DNA from: Eubacteriales bacterium | Lineage (GTDB): Bacteria; Bacillota; Clostridia; Oscillospirales; Oscillospiraceae | Direction of reading: 5' to 3' | Assembly (NCBI GenBank): GCA_030531595.1 | Contig: JAUNND010000008.1 | Coordinates: forward strand, 1-50,649 | Length of the DNA stretch: 50,649 nucleotides | Part shown: one piece after another, positions 42,075 to 49,037 of the stretch | Numbering within the stretch: the stretch's first letter is position 1 | Layout: the number at the start of each line of letters is the position of its first letter | Position numbers and translations under genes: made by a program | Notes under the pieces: model-generated | Told to the model about the DNA's origin: nothing | What the model saw: only the letters and a program-made list of their open reading frames with translations | Database searches by the model: none

Positions 42075-42101
42075 CGGCGGGAGCAAGCCCCCGCCCTACG
42101 G
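42075..42101 (+). repeat. Dispersed GC-rich 27-bp repeat, copy 1
   Basis: Starts CGGCGGGAGC and ends CGCCCTACGG. The identical sequence occurs at 43318-43344 and, inverted, at 43266-43292. This copy sits in the short divergent region between mtaB and the cysteine desulfurase start, within the 5' leader of the latter. Confidence 0.9.
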
Positions 42102-42117
42102 CTTAAAGGGAAATATT

Positions 42118-43248
42118 ATGGAACATTATCTTGACAATTCCGCCACGACAAGGGTATGTGAAGCAGCCGCAAAAGCCGCGCTTGAAGCCATGACGGAAGT
42201 TTACGGCAATCCCAGCTCCACCCACACAAAGGGCAGAGAGGCAAAAAAGCTGCTCGACAAGGCAAGAGCGCAGGTCGCCGCCGCTATGGGCTGCAAGCCG
42301 ACAGAGCTTGTTTTTACCTCATGCGGCTCCGAAAGCGACAACTGGGCACTGCTTTCGGGCGCGGAGGCAATGAAGCGCAAAGGCAGACACATTATAAGCT
42401 CCGCCGTTGAGCATGACGCGATAAGAAAGAGCCTTGACGAGCTTGAAGCGCATGGGTATGAGATCACGCGCCTTATGCCGGACAGCACCGGCGCGATAAC
42501 GGTCGAGTCCGTAAAAAAAGCTCTGCGTGATGATACTATACTTATATCCCTCATGCTTGTCAACAACGAGACCGGCGCGGTGACGGACATAAAGGGCATA
42601 TCGAATATGCTCAGAAAGTGCGGCTCTGACGCACTTTTGCACACGGACGCGGTTCAGGCGTTTATGAAAATTCCATTTTCCGCAAAAACTCTCGGTGCGG
42701 ACATGATAAGCGTCAGCGGTCATAAAATACACGCGCCAAAGGGAATAGGTGCGCTGTACGTGCGCGAGGGGCTGAGACTGAAGCCCTTTATCGTGGGCGG
42801 GGCGCAGGAAAGCTCCAGACGCGCCGGAACGGAGGCAATGCCGCAAATAGCCGCCCTCGGCGCCGCCTGTGAAGAGGCGGCAAAGGATATGCGCGTAAGT
42901 ATCGAGCGCATGAGCGGATATAAAAATCAGATAACCGAAAGGCTGTCAAAGGAGATACCGGAGCTTCAATATGTGAAAACGGACGCGCCGCATATTCTGA
43001 ATATATCCCTTGTGGGCTGGCGGAGCGAAGTACTGATGAATTTCCTTGAAGCAAGGGAAGTATATGTCTCCAAAAGCTCCGCCTGCAAGAAGGGCGCGAG
43101 AAGCCATGTTTTAGAGGCCATAGGCATGAAAAGCGACGTGATAGACGGCGCGATAAGAATAGGTCTTTCGCTCTTCACAACTCAGGAGGATATTGACGCT
43201 CTGTGCGAAGGACTTGTTGAGGCGAGGAATACACTGGCACACAGATAG
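42118..43248 (+). CDS. Cysteine desulfurase family protein (376 aa)
   Basis: PLP enzyme releasing sulfur from cysteine for Fe-S clusters or thio-modification. It opens YLDNSATTRV, has the PLP Lys in SVSGHKIHAPKGIG and the catalytic Cys in VSKSSACKKGARSHVL, which resembles NifS/IscS-like group I loops. GGAQESSRRAGTEAMPQI is the usual substrate-binding block. The start at 42118 follows AAAGGGAAA; the upstream frame to 42007 translates the dispersed repeat and is rejected. No iscU or thiI lies in the window. The repeat pair at 43266-43344 follows its stop. Confidence 0.93.
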   Translation: MEHYLDNSATTRVCEAAAKAALEAMTEVYGNPSSTHTKGREAKKLLDKARAQVAAAMGCKPTELVFTSCGSESDNWALLSGAEAMKRKGRHIISSAVEHDAIRKSLDELEAHGYEITRLMPDSTGAITVESVKKALRDDTILISLMLVNNETGAVTDIKGISNMLRKCGSDALLHTDAVQAFMKIPFSAKTLGADMISVSGHKIHAPKGIGALYVREGLRLKPFIVGGAQESSRRAGTEAMPQIAALGAACEEAAKDMRVSIERMSGYKNQITERLSKEIPELQYVKTDAPHILNISLVGWRSEVLMNFLEAREVYVSKSSACKKGARSHVLEAIGMKSDVIDGAIRIGLSLFTTQEDIDALCEGLVEARNTLAHR

Positions 43249-43265
43249 ATGAAAATAGATGAAAA

Positions 43266-43344
43266 CCGTAGGGCGGGGGCTTGCTCCCGCCGCAGATTTG
43301 CAGAAGCTTTGGTTTTTCGGCGGGAGCAAGCCCCCGCCCTACGG
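43266..43344. repeat. Inverted pair of the dispersed 27-bp repeat (possible terminator)
   Basis: Copy 2 (43266-43292, inverted) and copy 3 (43318-43344) are perfect reverse complements separated by 25 bp that end in GGTTTTT. They can fold into a 27-bp GC-rich hairpin between the convergent cysteine desulfurase and ddl genes, so they may act as a bidirectional terminator. The sequence is the same as copy 1 at 42075-42101. Confidence 0.92.
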
Positions 43345-43352
43345 AGAAGCAT

Positions 43353-44420
43353 TTATTTTCCTTTTTCCCTTGCTTGGAGCGACATCAGCACGATCTTTTC
43401 GCACAGCTCGGCATAGCTCATGCCTTCAAGCTTTGCGGCTTTGGGAATAAGGCTGTTTGGGGTCATGCCCGGCAGCGTGTTGACCTCTAAGCAGTATGCT
43501 CTGCCCTCATTGTCAATTATAAAATCAGTGCGTGAGTAAACGGAGAGTCCGAGTGCTCTGTGAAAGCGCACGGCGGCCTCACCGAGCATTTTCTGCTCCG
43601 CGTCGGTTATGCGTGCGGGGCATATCTCCCGTGCGCCCTCATCGCCGCTCTGGTATTTGGCAACGTAATCAAAGCTGTTGCCCTCGGGGGGGACGATCTC
43701 GATGGCGGAGAGATACTTATCGCCCAAGATCGGCTGTGTCATTTCGCGTCCGATTATTTTTTCCTCCACAACAACGCGGTCGGAGTAGAATAATATATCG
43801 TGGAGTGCTTTTTCCAGCTCTTCCTTCGTATCGGGAAGCGCAACACCGATAGATGAGCCGCCGTTGACGGCTTTAACGACACATGGCAGGGAAAGTCTGT
43901 CAGCAAGGGCGGGAATATCGGCTTCACAGTAGGTGATCTCTTCCCATTTGGGGGTCAGTATGCCGGCAGATTCCATGATGCGTTTGGCAACAGCCTTATC
44001 CATGGCCATGGCGCTGCTTAAAGGATCAGAGCCGGTATAGGGGACACCCAAAAGATCGAGAGCGGCCTGAATTTTGCCGTCCTCACCGTCCGCGCCGTGG
44101 AGACCGAGAAAAACGCAGTCAGCAAGCTGACATATTTCAAGTACATTTTTACCGAGACGTGAAGCGCTTTTCAGCTCGCGGGAGGCTTTGACCGCCTCAA
44201 GGTTAGGTGCTTCATGCCCGATGGACACATCTCCGCAGAAGCCGTCGGGAGCGTCAAAGGCATCTTCAAGCTTTCCGTTATATTTTTCAAGCCCGAGGAA
44301 CATATCAACGAATATGGCCTTGTGACCGAGACTTCTCAGCGCCCTGCATACGCTTGTGGCTGTCACAAGAGATACATGGCGTTCGGTGCTTATGCCGCCG
44401 CCTAAAACAACTATCTTCAT
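43353..44420 (-). CDS. ddl: D-alanine-D-alanine ligase family protein (355 aa)
   Basis: ATP-grasp enzyme joining two D-alanines for peptidoglycan precursors. N-terminal VVLGGGISTERHVSL, GLHGADGEDGKIQAALDLLGVPYTGS, the ATP-binding KAVNGGSSIGV, the C-terminal SRTDFIIDNEGRAYCLEVNTLPGMT and SLIPKA blocks are all present. The residue after VEEKIIGREMTQPILG fits the ligase family. The start at 44420 (MKIVVLGGG) is set by the conserved N-terminus. Its RBS (AAAGGA) and ATG lie within one arm of a perfect 21-bp inverted repeat, so the mRNA start region could be hidden in a hairpin. Confidence 0.93.
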   Translation of the reverse strand: MKIVVLGGGISTERHVSLVTATSVCRALRSLGHKAIFVDMFLGLEKYNGKLEDAFDAPDGFCGDVSIGHEAPNLEAVKASRELKSASRLGKNVLEICQLADCVFLGLHGADGEDGKIQAALDLLGVPYTGSDPLSSAMAMDKAVAKRIMESAGILTPKWEEITYCEADIPALADRLSLPCVVKAVNGGSSIGVALPDTKEELEKALHDILFYSDRVVVEEKIIGREMTQPILGDKYLSAIEIVPPEGNSFDYVAKYQSGDEGAREICPARITDAEQKMLGEAAVRFHRALGLSVYSRTDFIIDNEGRAYCLEVNTLPGMTPNSLIPKAAKLEGMSYAELCEKIVLMSLQAREKGK

Positions 44421-44491
44421 TTTTATGACCATTCCTTTCATTATAACTCGAGGCACAATATGACCATGAAAAAGGAATGGTCATAAAAATG
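44418..44491 (-). promoter_or_regulatory. Perfect 21-bp inverted repeat covering the ddl RBS and start codon
   Basis: 44418-44438 and 44471-44491 are exact reverse complements with a 32-bp spacer. In a ddl transcript starting upstream of 44491, the 3' arm holds AAAGGA and the AUG, so both would be paired in a 21-bp helix. A TATAAT lies in the loop on the minus strand (44441-44446); initiation there would give a short leader without the 5' arm. Confidence 0.75.
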
Positions 44492-44544
44492 TGCCATGCT
44501 TTTCGGTTGCCGCGCAAGCGGCGAGAAAAGCGGCTTTTATTATC

Positions 44545-44568
44545 AAGGTTGAAACTTGTTTCAACCTT
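44545..44568. promoter_or_regulatory. 24-bp palindrome, possible operator
   Basis: AAGGTTGAAAC-TT-GTTTCAACCTT: 11-bp perfect arms around 2 bp. The close centre suits a dimeric DNA-binding protein rather than an RNA hairpin. It lies between the divergent ddl and DUF4342 genes. Confidence 0.55.
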
Positions 44569-44719
44569 CACACTTCCTGTTTTATTGATTTCTGACTTAT
44601 TATATTATCACCGATGTGTTATTCATACAAGGAGAAAATGAATTGCGCGAATTAAAACGGCATATTCACATAAAATATACTTTGAATTAACAAATTATTT
44701 ATTCCTTTTTTGCGCTTTG

Positions 44720-44728
44720 TGCTATACT
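44720..44728 (+). promoter_or_regulatory. Extended -10 promoter of the DUF4342 gene
   Basis: TG-C-TATACT, 44 bp before the start codon, with no good -35 hexamer; the TG extension can compensate. Confidence 0.6.
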
Positions 44729-44771
44729 TGCGATAAGCAAGGGGAATTAATATATATAAGGAGAATGAATT

Positions 44772-45182
44772 ATGAATAAGGAAACCGTAAACAGTATCGT
44801 TGCAAAGCTCAAGGAGCTGGTTGCAAAGGGCAATGTTAACCGTATAGTGATCCGCGCAAAGAGCGGCAAGGAAGTTCTGAATATCTCCGTAAATGTCGGT
44901 GTCGTCGGCAGTGTTGTGATGCTGAGCGCGGCAAAATGGGTTCTGATCATCGGTGCTCTGACCTCGGTATGTGCCGGATGCACGGTCGAAGTTATCAGGA
45001 ATGATAACGAGGTCGTCAATGTCGTTTCCGCCGAGGACGGAGAGAAGCTCCGCAATGCATTCTCCAATGTTGCCGATACGGTCGCCGACGCGGTTGACGG
45101 CTTTAAGGCAAGCATTGAGATCAGTAAAGAGGAGCCTCAGGATGCAGATGTGATCGAAATCAAGGAAGAAGATAAAGAATAA
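44772..45182 (+). CDS. DUF4342 family membrane protein (136 aa)
   Basis: Small protein with a conserved N-terminal domain (residues 5-50: VNSIVAKLKELVAKGNVNRIVIRAKSGKEVLNIS), one hydrophobic segment (about 52-78) and an acidic C-terminal tail ending in repeated E/D/K. This matches the DUF4342 layout, in which a short ubiquitin-associated-like N-terminus precedes a membrane helix. Function is unknown; the membrane anchor and acidic tail suggest a cytoplasmic-face scaffold. AAGGAGAAT is 6 bases before the ATG. Monocistronic, ending in the terminator at 45199. Confidence 0.82.
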   Translation: MNKETVNSIVAKLKELVAKGNVNRIVIRAKSGKEVLNISVNVGVVGSVVMLSAAKWVLIIGALTSVCAGCTVEVIRNDNEVVNVVSAEDGEKLRNAFSNVADTVADAVDGFKASIEISKEEPQDADVIEIKEEDKE

Positions 45183-45198
45183 TACCTGTTTGTGAAAA

Positions 45199-45224
45199 AT
45201 CCGGGACAGTTTTCTGCCCCGGAT
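45199..45224. terminator. Terminator between the DUF4342 gene and the FMN dehydrogenase gene
   Basis: ATCCGGG-a-CAG (45199-45209) pairs with CTG-c-CCCGGAT (45214-45224) with one mismatch and a TTTT loop, followed by ATTTTAT. It lies between convergent genes. Confidence 0.85.
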
Positions 45225-45238
45225 ATTTTATGTTTCGA

Positions 45239-46258
45239 TCAATAGCTCCAGATATTGGCTCCGGAAATTTCTTTAATGCTTTTCACACCGCACATGAACA
45301 TGGTATCTCTCAATTCGTAGGCGATCTTGTCCATGAGGATCTTCAGACCCTCTTCGGCGCTTCCGTATAAAGCGTTAACAACAGGCCGGCCTATGAGAAC
45401 GCAGTCGGCTCCGAGCGCCAACGCACGGAAAACATCCTCACCTCTTCTGATCCCGCCGTCGACGATGATTTTTATTTTTCCCTTGACCGCATCGGCGATA
45501 TAAGGCAGCACCTCAGCCGTTGCCGGACCGCAGCCGAATACACGCCCGCCGTGGTTGGAAACAACAATAGCTGCTGCACCTGCCTCTACCGCTTTTTCAG
45601 CACCCTCAACAGACATGATGCCTTTGATAATAAAAGGTATTTCGGCGTAGTCGATGATTTCTTTCATCTGCTCGACACTTTTTCCGCCGGCATCGGTATT
45701 TAATGCGCGAAGAAGCGGCAGCCCTGCGGCATCGATATCCATAGCAACCGCAAAAACGTTTTTGCTCTTTATATAATCCAGCTTTTTAAATAGCGTCTCT
45801 TTACCCCAGGGCTTCATTGTGGGACAGCCTATCCCGCCAAGAGCATCTATATCGTCTACGGCTTTTTTCATAACACCGTGATCGACAGCCTCGCCGGTAA
45901 ATGCCAAGCTTCCGTATTCGGCAGCAGCCTTTAAAAGAATTGAATTGTATTCATAATCGTTGTACTTGTCACCGTAATGCAGATTCATGCCGCCGATTGG
46001 CGCAGCAAAGACCGGCGTTTTGAACATATGACCGAAAAGCTCAAAGCTCATATCGGGCTCACAGTTGGCATTGAAGGTATCCATTTTAAGTCGGACATTC
46101 TGCCATGCTTCAAAGTTTTTCGGAGCGGCAGTACCGGGATATTTGCTTCCGGGACCGGGCATGGCGATCCCGCAGGCTTTCCCGTTGCAGACAGGGCAGT
46201 TGCGGCAGTAGGGACCGAGCTGACCGTCGGCGGCAGCATGAAGCTCAGTATAATTCAT
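45239..46258 (-). CDS. FMN-dependent alpha-hydroxy-acid dehydrogenase-like protein with N-terminal Cys cluster (339 aa)
   Basis: TIM-barrel flavoprotein of the lactate-oxidase/glycolate-oxidase family. FMN and substrate motifs: FAAPIGGMNLHYG, the active-site VVSNHGGRVFGCGPA (HGGR retained) and IIVDGGIRRGEDVFRALALGADCVLIGRP. It differs from typical members by four N-terminal Cys, C18-x2-C21-x2-C24-x4-C29, able to hold an Fe-S cluster, and by GCGPA where oxidases have the LD following HGGR. In an anaerobe it is more likely a dehydrogenase or isomerase than an O2-using oxidase. AAGGAGG precedes the ATG. It follows the dehydratase operon on the same strand but beyond a strong terminator. Confidence 0.85.
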   Translation of the reverse strand: MNYTELHAAADGQLGPYCRNCPVCNGKACGIAMPGPGSKYPGTAAPKNFEAWQNVRLKMDTFNANCEPDMSFELFGHMFKTPVFAAPIGGMNLHYGDKYNDYEYNSILLKAAAEYGSLAFTGEAVDHGVMKKAVDDIDALGGIGCPTMKPWGKETLFKKLDYIKSKNVFAVAMDIDAAGLPLLRALNTDAGGKSVEQMKEIIDYAEIPFIIKGIMSVEGAEKAVEAGAAAIVVSNHGGRVFGCGPATAEVLPYIADAVKGKIKIIVDGGIRRGEDVFRALALGADCVLIGRPVVNALYGSAEEGLKILMDKIAYELRDTMFMCGVKSIKEISGANIWSY

Positions 46259-46309
46259 TTTAAAGCTTTGCCTCCTTGTTAAATACTGGTATCGAAGAAT
46301 TTAAATAGA

Positions 46310-46338
46310 TTTTCAGGGCAGCTTTGCTGCCCTGAAAA
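46310..46338 (-). terminator. Terminator of the 2-hydroxyacyl-CoA dehydratase operon
   Basis: A 13-bp perfect stem TTTTCAGGGCAGC/GCTGCCCTGAAAA with a TTT loop, 25 bp after the activator stop. It has T-runs on both strands. Confidence 0.92.
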
Positions 46339-46362
46339 CCGTATATTGACCGTATGTATGGT

Positions 46363-47157
46363 TTATCTCTTTGCAAGACCCTTCTGACGTGCGTACTCAG
46401 CAGCGCCCAGTGCGCCCATGAGCTGCGGGTCGGTGTCAAGGCTGACGACCTTGAGCTTGAGAACGTGCTCGATAGCCTCTTTCAGACCGTCGTTCTTTGC
46501 GCAGCCGCCGGTGAGGGTGATGGAGTCGGTAGCTCCGGCCTTCTTTGCCATGACAAAGCAACGCTTTGCAACAGCCATTTCTATACCCGCCGCTATCTCG
46601 TCCATGGGCTTGCCTTCACCGACAAGGGTGATGACCTCGGACTCGGCAAAAACGGTGCACTGTGCGGTGATGGGGATGACGTTCTTTGCGGTCAGGGAGA
46701 GCTTTGAGAACGCGGGCAGGTCAAGCTCAAAGGAGCGAGCCATTGCCTCAAAGAAACGACCTGTACCGGCGGAGCACTTGTCGTTCATGGCAAAGTTCTT
46801 GACCGTGCCGTCGGTGTCGATGCTGATGCCCTTGACGTCCTGTCCGCCGATGTCGATGATGGCCTTGACGTTGGGGTTGGTCACATGAACGCCCATAGCG
46901 TGGCAGCTTATCTCGGAGATGTTTTCATCGGCAAAGGGGACCTTGTTTCTGCCGTAGCCGGTACCGATAAGGTAGCTCAGTTCCTTGCTGTCTTTTAAAT
47001 TAGCCTGCTTGCAGACATCCTCCATAGCCGCTATCGCGCTCTGCTCGGAATTTATCTTGCTGCGAATGGTGGTATCGGCAACCATCTTGCCGTTCTCGTC
47101 TAAAATAACTGCCTTTGTGAAGGTGGAGCCTACATCGCAGCCGCCGAAATATTTCAT
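46363..47157 (-). CDS. 2-hydroxyacyl-CoA dehydratase activator (BcrA/BadF/HgdC family, 264 aa)
   Basis: Homodimeric ATPase with a bridging [4Fe-4S] cluster that fires one electron into the dehydratase with ATP hydrolysis ('archerase'). ASKHA-fold motifs GCDVGSTFTKAVI and IDIGGQDVKGISI; the cluster Cys are C128 in NDKCSAGTGRF and C167 in ITAQCTVFAESE, the positions expected from Acidaminococcus HgdC. Its length is standard for a one-domain activator. Last gene of the dehydratase operon, 18 bp after the small membrane-protein gene. Oxygen-sensitive, so it supports a strictly anaerobic host. Confidence 0.95.
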   Translation of the reverse strand: MKYFGGCDVGSTFTKAVILDENGKMVADTTIRSKINSEQSAIAAMEDVCKQANLKDSKELSYLIGTGYGRNKVPFADENISEISCHAMGVHVTNPNVKAIIDIGGQDVKGISIDTDGTVKNFAMNDKCSAGTGRFFEAMARSFELDLPAFSKLSLTAKNVIPITAQCTVFAESEVITLVGEGKPMDEIAAGIEMAVAKRCFVMAKKAGATDSITLTGGCAKNDGLKEAIEHVLKLKVVSLDTDPQLMGALGAAEYARQKGLAKR

Positions 47158-47174
47158 TTATCTATCCTCCGCTG

Positions 47175-47390
47175 TTAATATTTGTACTTGGGGAACTTGT
47201 CCATATCGTAGGGAGTCTGGAGAACGTCCCTGCGTTCCATATTGTCAAAGTGCTTCTTCATGAAGGGCTCAACGACATTATACAAAAGCTTGCCGTCAAG
47301 GTCAAAGAAGAAGATCACGAAAATGACGATATTTGCCAGAATGAATATTCCGAGAAGCTTGCGGATAAGCTTGCAGATACATTTTTTCAT
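47175..47390 (-). CDS. Small membrane protein in the dehydratase operon (71 aa)
   Basis: A single hydrophobic helix at about residues 11-29 (LLGIFILANIVIFVIFFF) preceded by MKKCICKLIRK, a positively charged Cys-containing N-terminus, and followed by a 40-residue cytoplasmic or external tail rich in Lys/Asp ending in KFPKYKY. No family recognised. AAGGAGGAAGTATTG precedes the ATG at 47390 and overlaps the end region of the upstream subunit gene, so it is clearly translated in the operon. It may tether the dehydratase or activator to the membrane (inference). Confidence 0.75.
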   Translation of the reverse strand: MKKCICKLIRKLLGIFILANIVIFVIFFFDLDGKLLYNVVEPFMKKHFDNMERRDVLQTPYDMDKFPKYKY

Positions 47391-47406
47391 CAATACTTCC
47401 TCCTTA

Positions 47407-49035
47407 TTACCAGGTCATGGAGTCGTCAAAGTCAAGCAGAGACGGATCCAAAGGCTCTTCGTGCATAACGGTGGTCATGTAGTCGTTTATCATGCGGCGA
47501 ATTTCGGCACGGGAAACGGTGCGGCTGTCAGGCAGAGCGTGAGGCATCCAGAATGCCTTGACATCTCTCTTGCGGAACTCGTCCTCAAACAGACCGTGAA
47601 CACCCTGCATACCCTTGCACTGGAGCTGGTCATACATGGCGACCATGTCGCAGTTGAATTTCTCCATGTAATCCCACAGCTCAAAGATGTGGTGCATACC
47701 GCCGACTGCCATACGGCGCATGGGAGCCCACATATGATATGTGGCGACGTCCTCAAGCATATGCTCGTAGGTGTCGTTTCTGACCTCCATATCGAACATG
47801 AGAGAGTCCATATTGATGATGACGTTGAGACCCCAGCAGTTGTATGCCCATGTGCACCAGTTGGAATAGTAGAGAGGTGCGCACGACCAAGCGATAACTC
47901 TGTGTCGGGTCTGGGGGAAGGGATTGATCTTCTTCTCAACGCACTTGTACATGATCTTCTTGACCTTCTCGGAGGCTTCATCCCAGAAGTCGCCCTGAAT
48001 ACCGTACTGAGTGGAGAAGATGCGGAACAGTGCCTGTGCAACGCCGTTGATGGGATAGAAGTCGGTATTTGCGGCGACCTCCCATTTCTCGTGCTCGTCA
48101 CGCTGGAGCTTGTTCTGCATTTCAAGCCTCTTCTGCATGGATTCCCAGTTGAAGGGAACGCCTGTCTGATCCTCGATGAACTTCCAGCACTCCTCGATCT
48201 CCTTCATGCAGTTTTCTCTGACCAGAGGATCGTCAAACTGCATGGGCAGAGGCAGAGCGAACAGAGGCTTGTCGATGAACCAGTCCTGAACGATGGCAGT
48301 AGCGACAGAGCCGTCGCACGCCTCGTTGCAGGTGATAACGAAGGGGGAGGAATCGGGCACGTCGTCCAGAACGTAAAGACCCGCCTCAGCCTGACACATC
48401 GGGCAGGGGTCGCCGGGCAGACCGATGGACTGAACGGCATCTATGTAGTTGAGAACGGTGTGGGAGTTTACGTGGCAGGTGACAAAGTAGGGGATCATCT
48501 CAATGGGAATGTACTTGAAGCCGGCATCGGCCCAGGGGTAGAACATACCGCCCCAGGTCGTCTCCTTTGCGAGGAAGGTGTGCTTATAATCCTCATTCTG
48601 CTCACCGTTGTGCAGGCGGGTGTCGGCGATGAAGAAGTTGCAGATCTGCTGGAGAGCCGCGCTGACCATTGCGCGGTAGTGCCATGCGGAGGCTCTCAGC
48701 GCCTCGCCGCGAAGACCGGCAAGACCGCGGTCGAACCAGTGTATAACGGGCAGATAGGTCTGACCCATCCAGCGGTAACGCCATGTGCCCTTCATGAAGT
48801 CGACGAGATTGCCGTACTTCATGATATCGGTCACCATGTGCACATAGTTGTAGCCCCAGACATTGTACATATAGTACATGGTATCCTTGAAGCCGCGCCA
48901 CTCTCTGTGCCTGTAAAGACCGGTCTTGTCCATCTGAAGCTCGCCAAGACGGCGACCGCCCTCCTCGGCGGTGTGGGGCTTGCCGTACCAGAAATCCTTG
49001 GCAAGCTGCTTATAATCAATGTTCTTCTTAGCCAT
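47407..49035 (-). CDS. 2-hydroxyacyl-CoA dehydratase family protein, large subunit (542 aa)
   Basis: Member of the HgdB/BcrB/HadB superfamily (PF06050-like). Cys-rich blocks GDPCPMCQAEAGLYVLDD, VITCNEACDGSV, AWSCAPLYYSNWCTW and the helical GGMHHIFELWDYMEKFNCDMVAMYDQLQCKGMQG are consistent with cluster and substrate binding. At 542 aa it is larger than the usual 375-480 aa subunits. It starts 2 bp after the stop of the other subunit and carries GGAGGGCAAG as its RBS. The substrate (2-hydroxyglutaryl-, lactoyl-, aryl-lactoyl-CoA or another) cannot be decided; no CoA-transferase gene is adjacent. Confidence 0.88.
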   Translation of the reverse strand: MAKKNIDYKQLAKDFWYGKPHTAEEGGRRLGELQMDKTGLYRHREWRGFKDTMYYMYNVWGYNYVHMVTDIMKYGNLVDFMKGTWRYRWMGQTYLPVIHWFDRGLAGLRGEALRASAWHYRAMVSAALQQICNFFIADTRLHNGEQNEDYKHTFLAKETTWGGMFYPWADAGFKYIPIEMIPYFVTCHVNSHTVLNYIDAVQSIGLPGDPCPMCQAEAGLYVLDDVPDSSPFVITCNEACDGSVATAIVQDWFIDKPLFALPLPMQFDDPLVRENCMKEIEECWKFIEDQTGVPFNWESMQKRLEMQNKLQRDEHEKWEVAANTDFYPINGVAQALFRIFSTQYGIQGDFWDEASEKVKKIMYKCVEKKINPFPQTRHRVIAWSCAPLYYSNWCTWAYNCWGLNVIINMDSLMFDMEVRNDTYEHMLEDVATYHMWAPMRRMAVGGMHHIFELWDYMEKFNCDMVAMYDQLQCKGMQGVHGLFEDEFRKRDVKAFWMPHALPDSRTVSRAEIRRMINDYMTTVMHEEPLDPSLLDFDDSMTW

Positions 49036-49037
49036 TT

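Larger units (their letters stand above)
44421..44771. other. Intergenic region between ddl and the DUF4342 gene
   Basis: 350 bp with no convincing gene. It contains the inverted repeat at 44418-44491, a GCCGC-gcaa-GCGGC hairpin near 44509-44523, a 24-bp palindrome at 44545-44568 and the DUF4342 promoter at 44720-44728. A plus-strand frame of 50 codons (44489-44641) starts at the mirrored RBS/ATG of ddl. Its translation is basic then hydrophobic with no recognisable family, and it is probably fortuitous. AAGGAGAAAATG at about 44629-44640 is followed by a stop after five codons. Confidence 0.6.

Noticed and set aside
42007-42117. N-terminal extension of the cysteine desulfurase
   Set aside because: It would translate the dispersed 27-bp repeat and overlap mtaB; the family start is YLDNSATT, at 42118.
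44489-44641. 50-codon plus-strand frame starting at the mirrored ddl start site
   Set aside because: The RBS and ATG arise from the inverted repeat, the product has no recognisable family, and it overlaps a hairpin and a palindrome.
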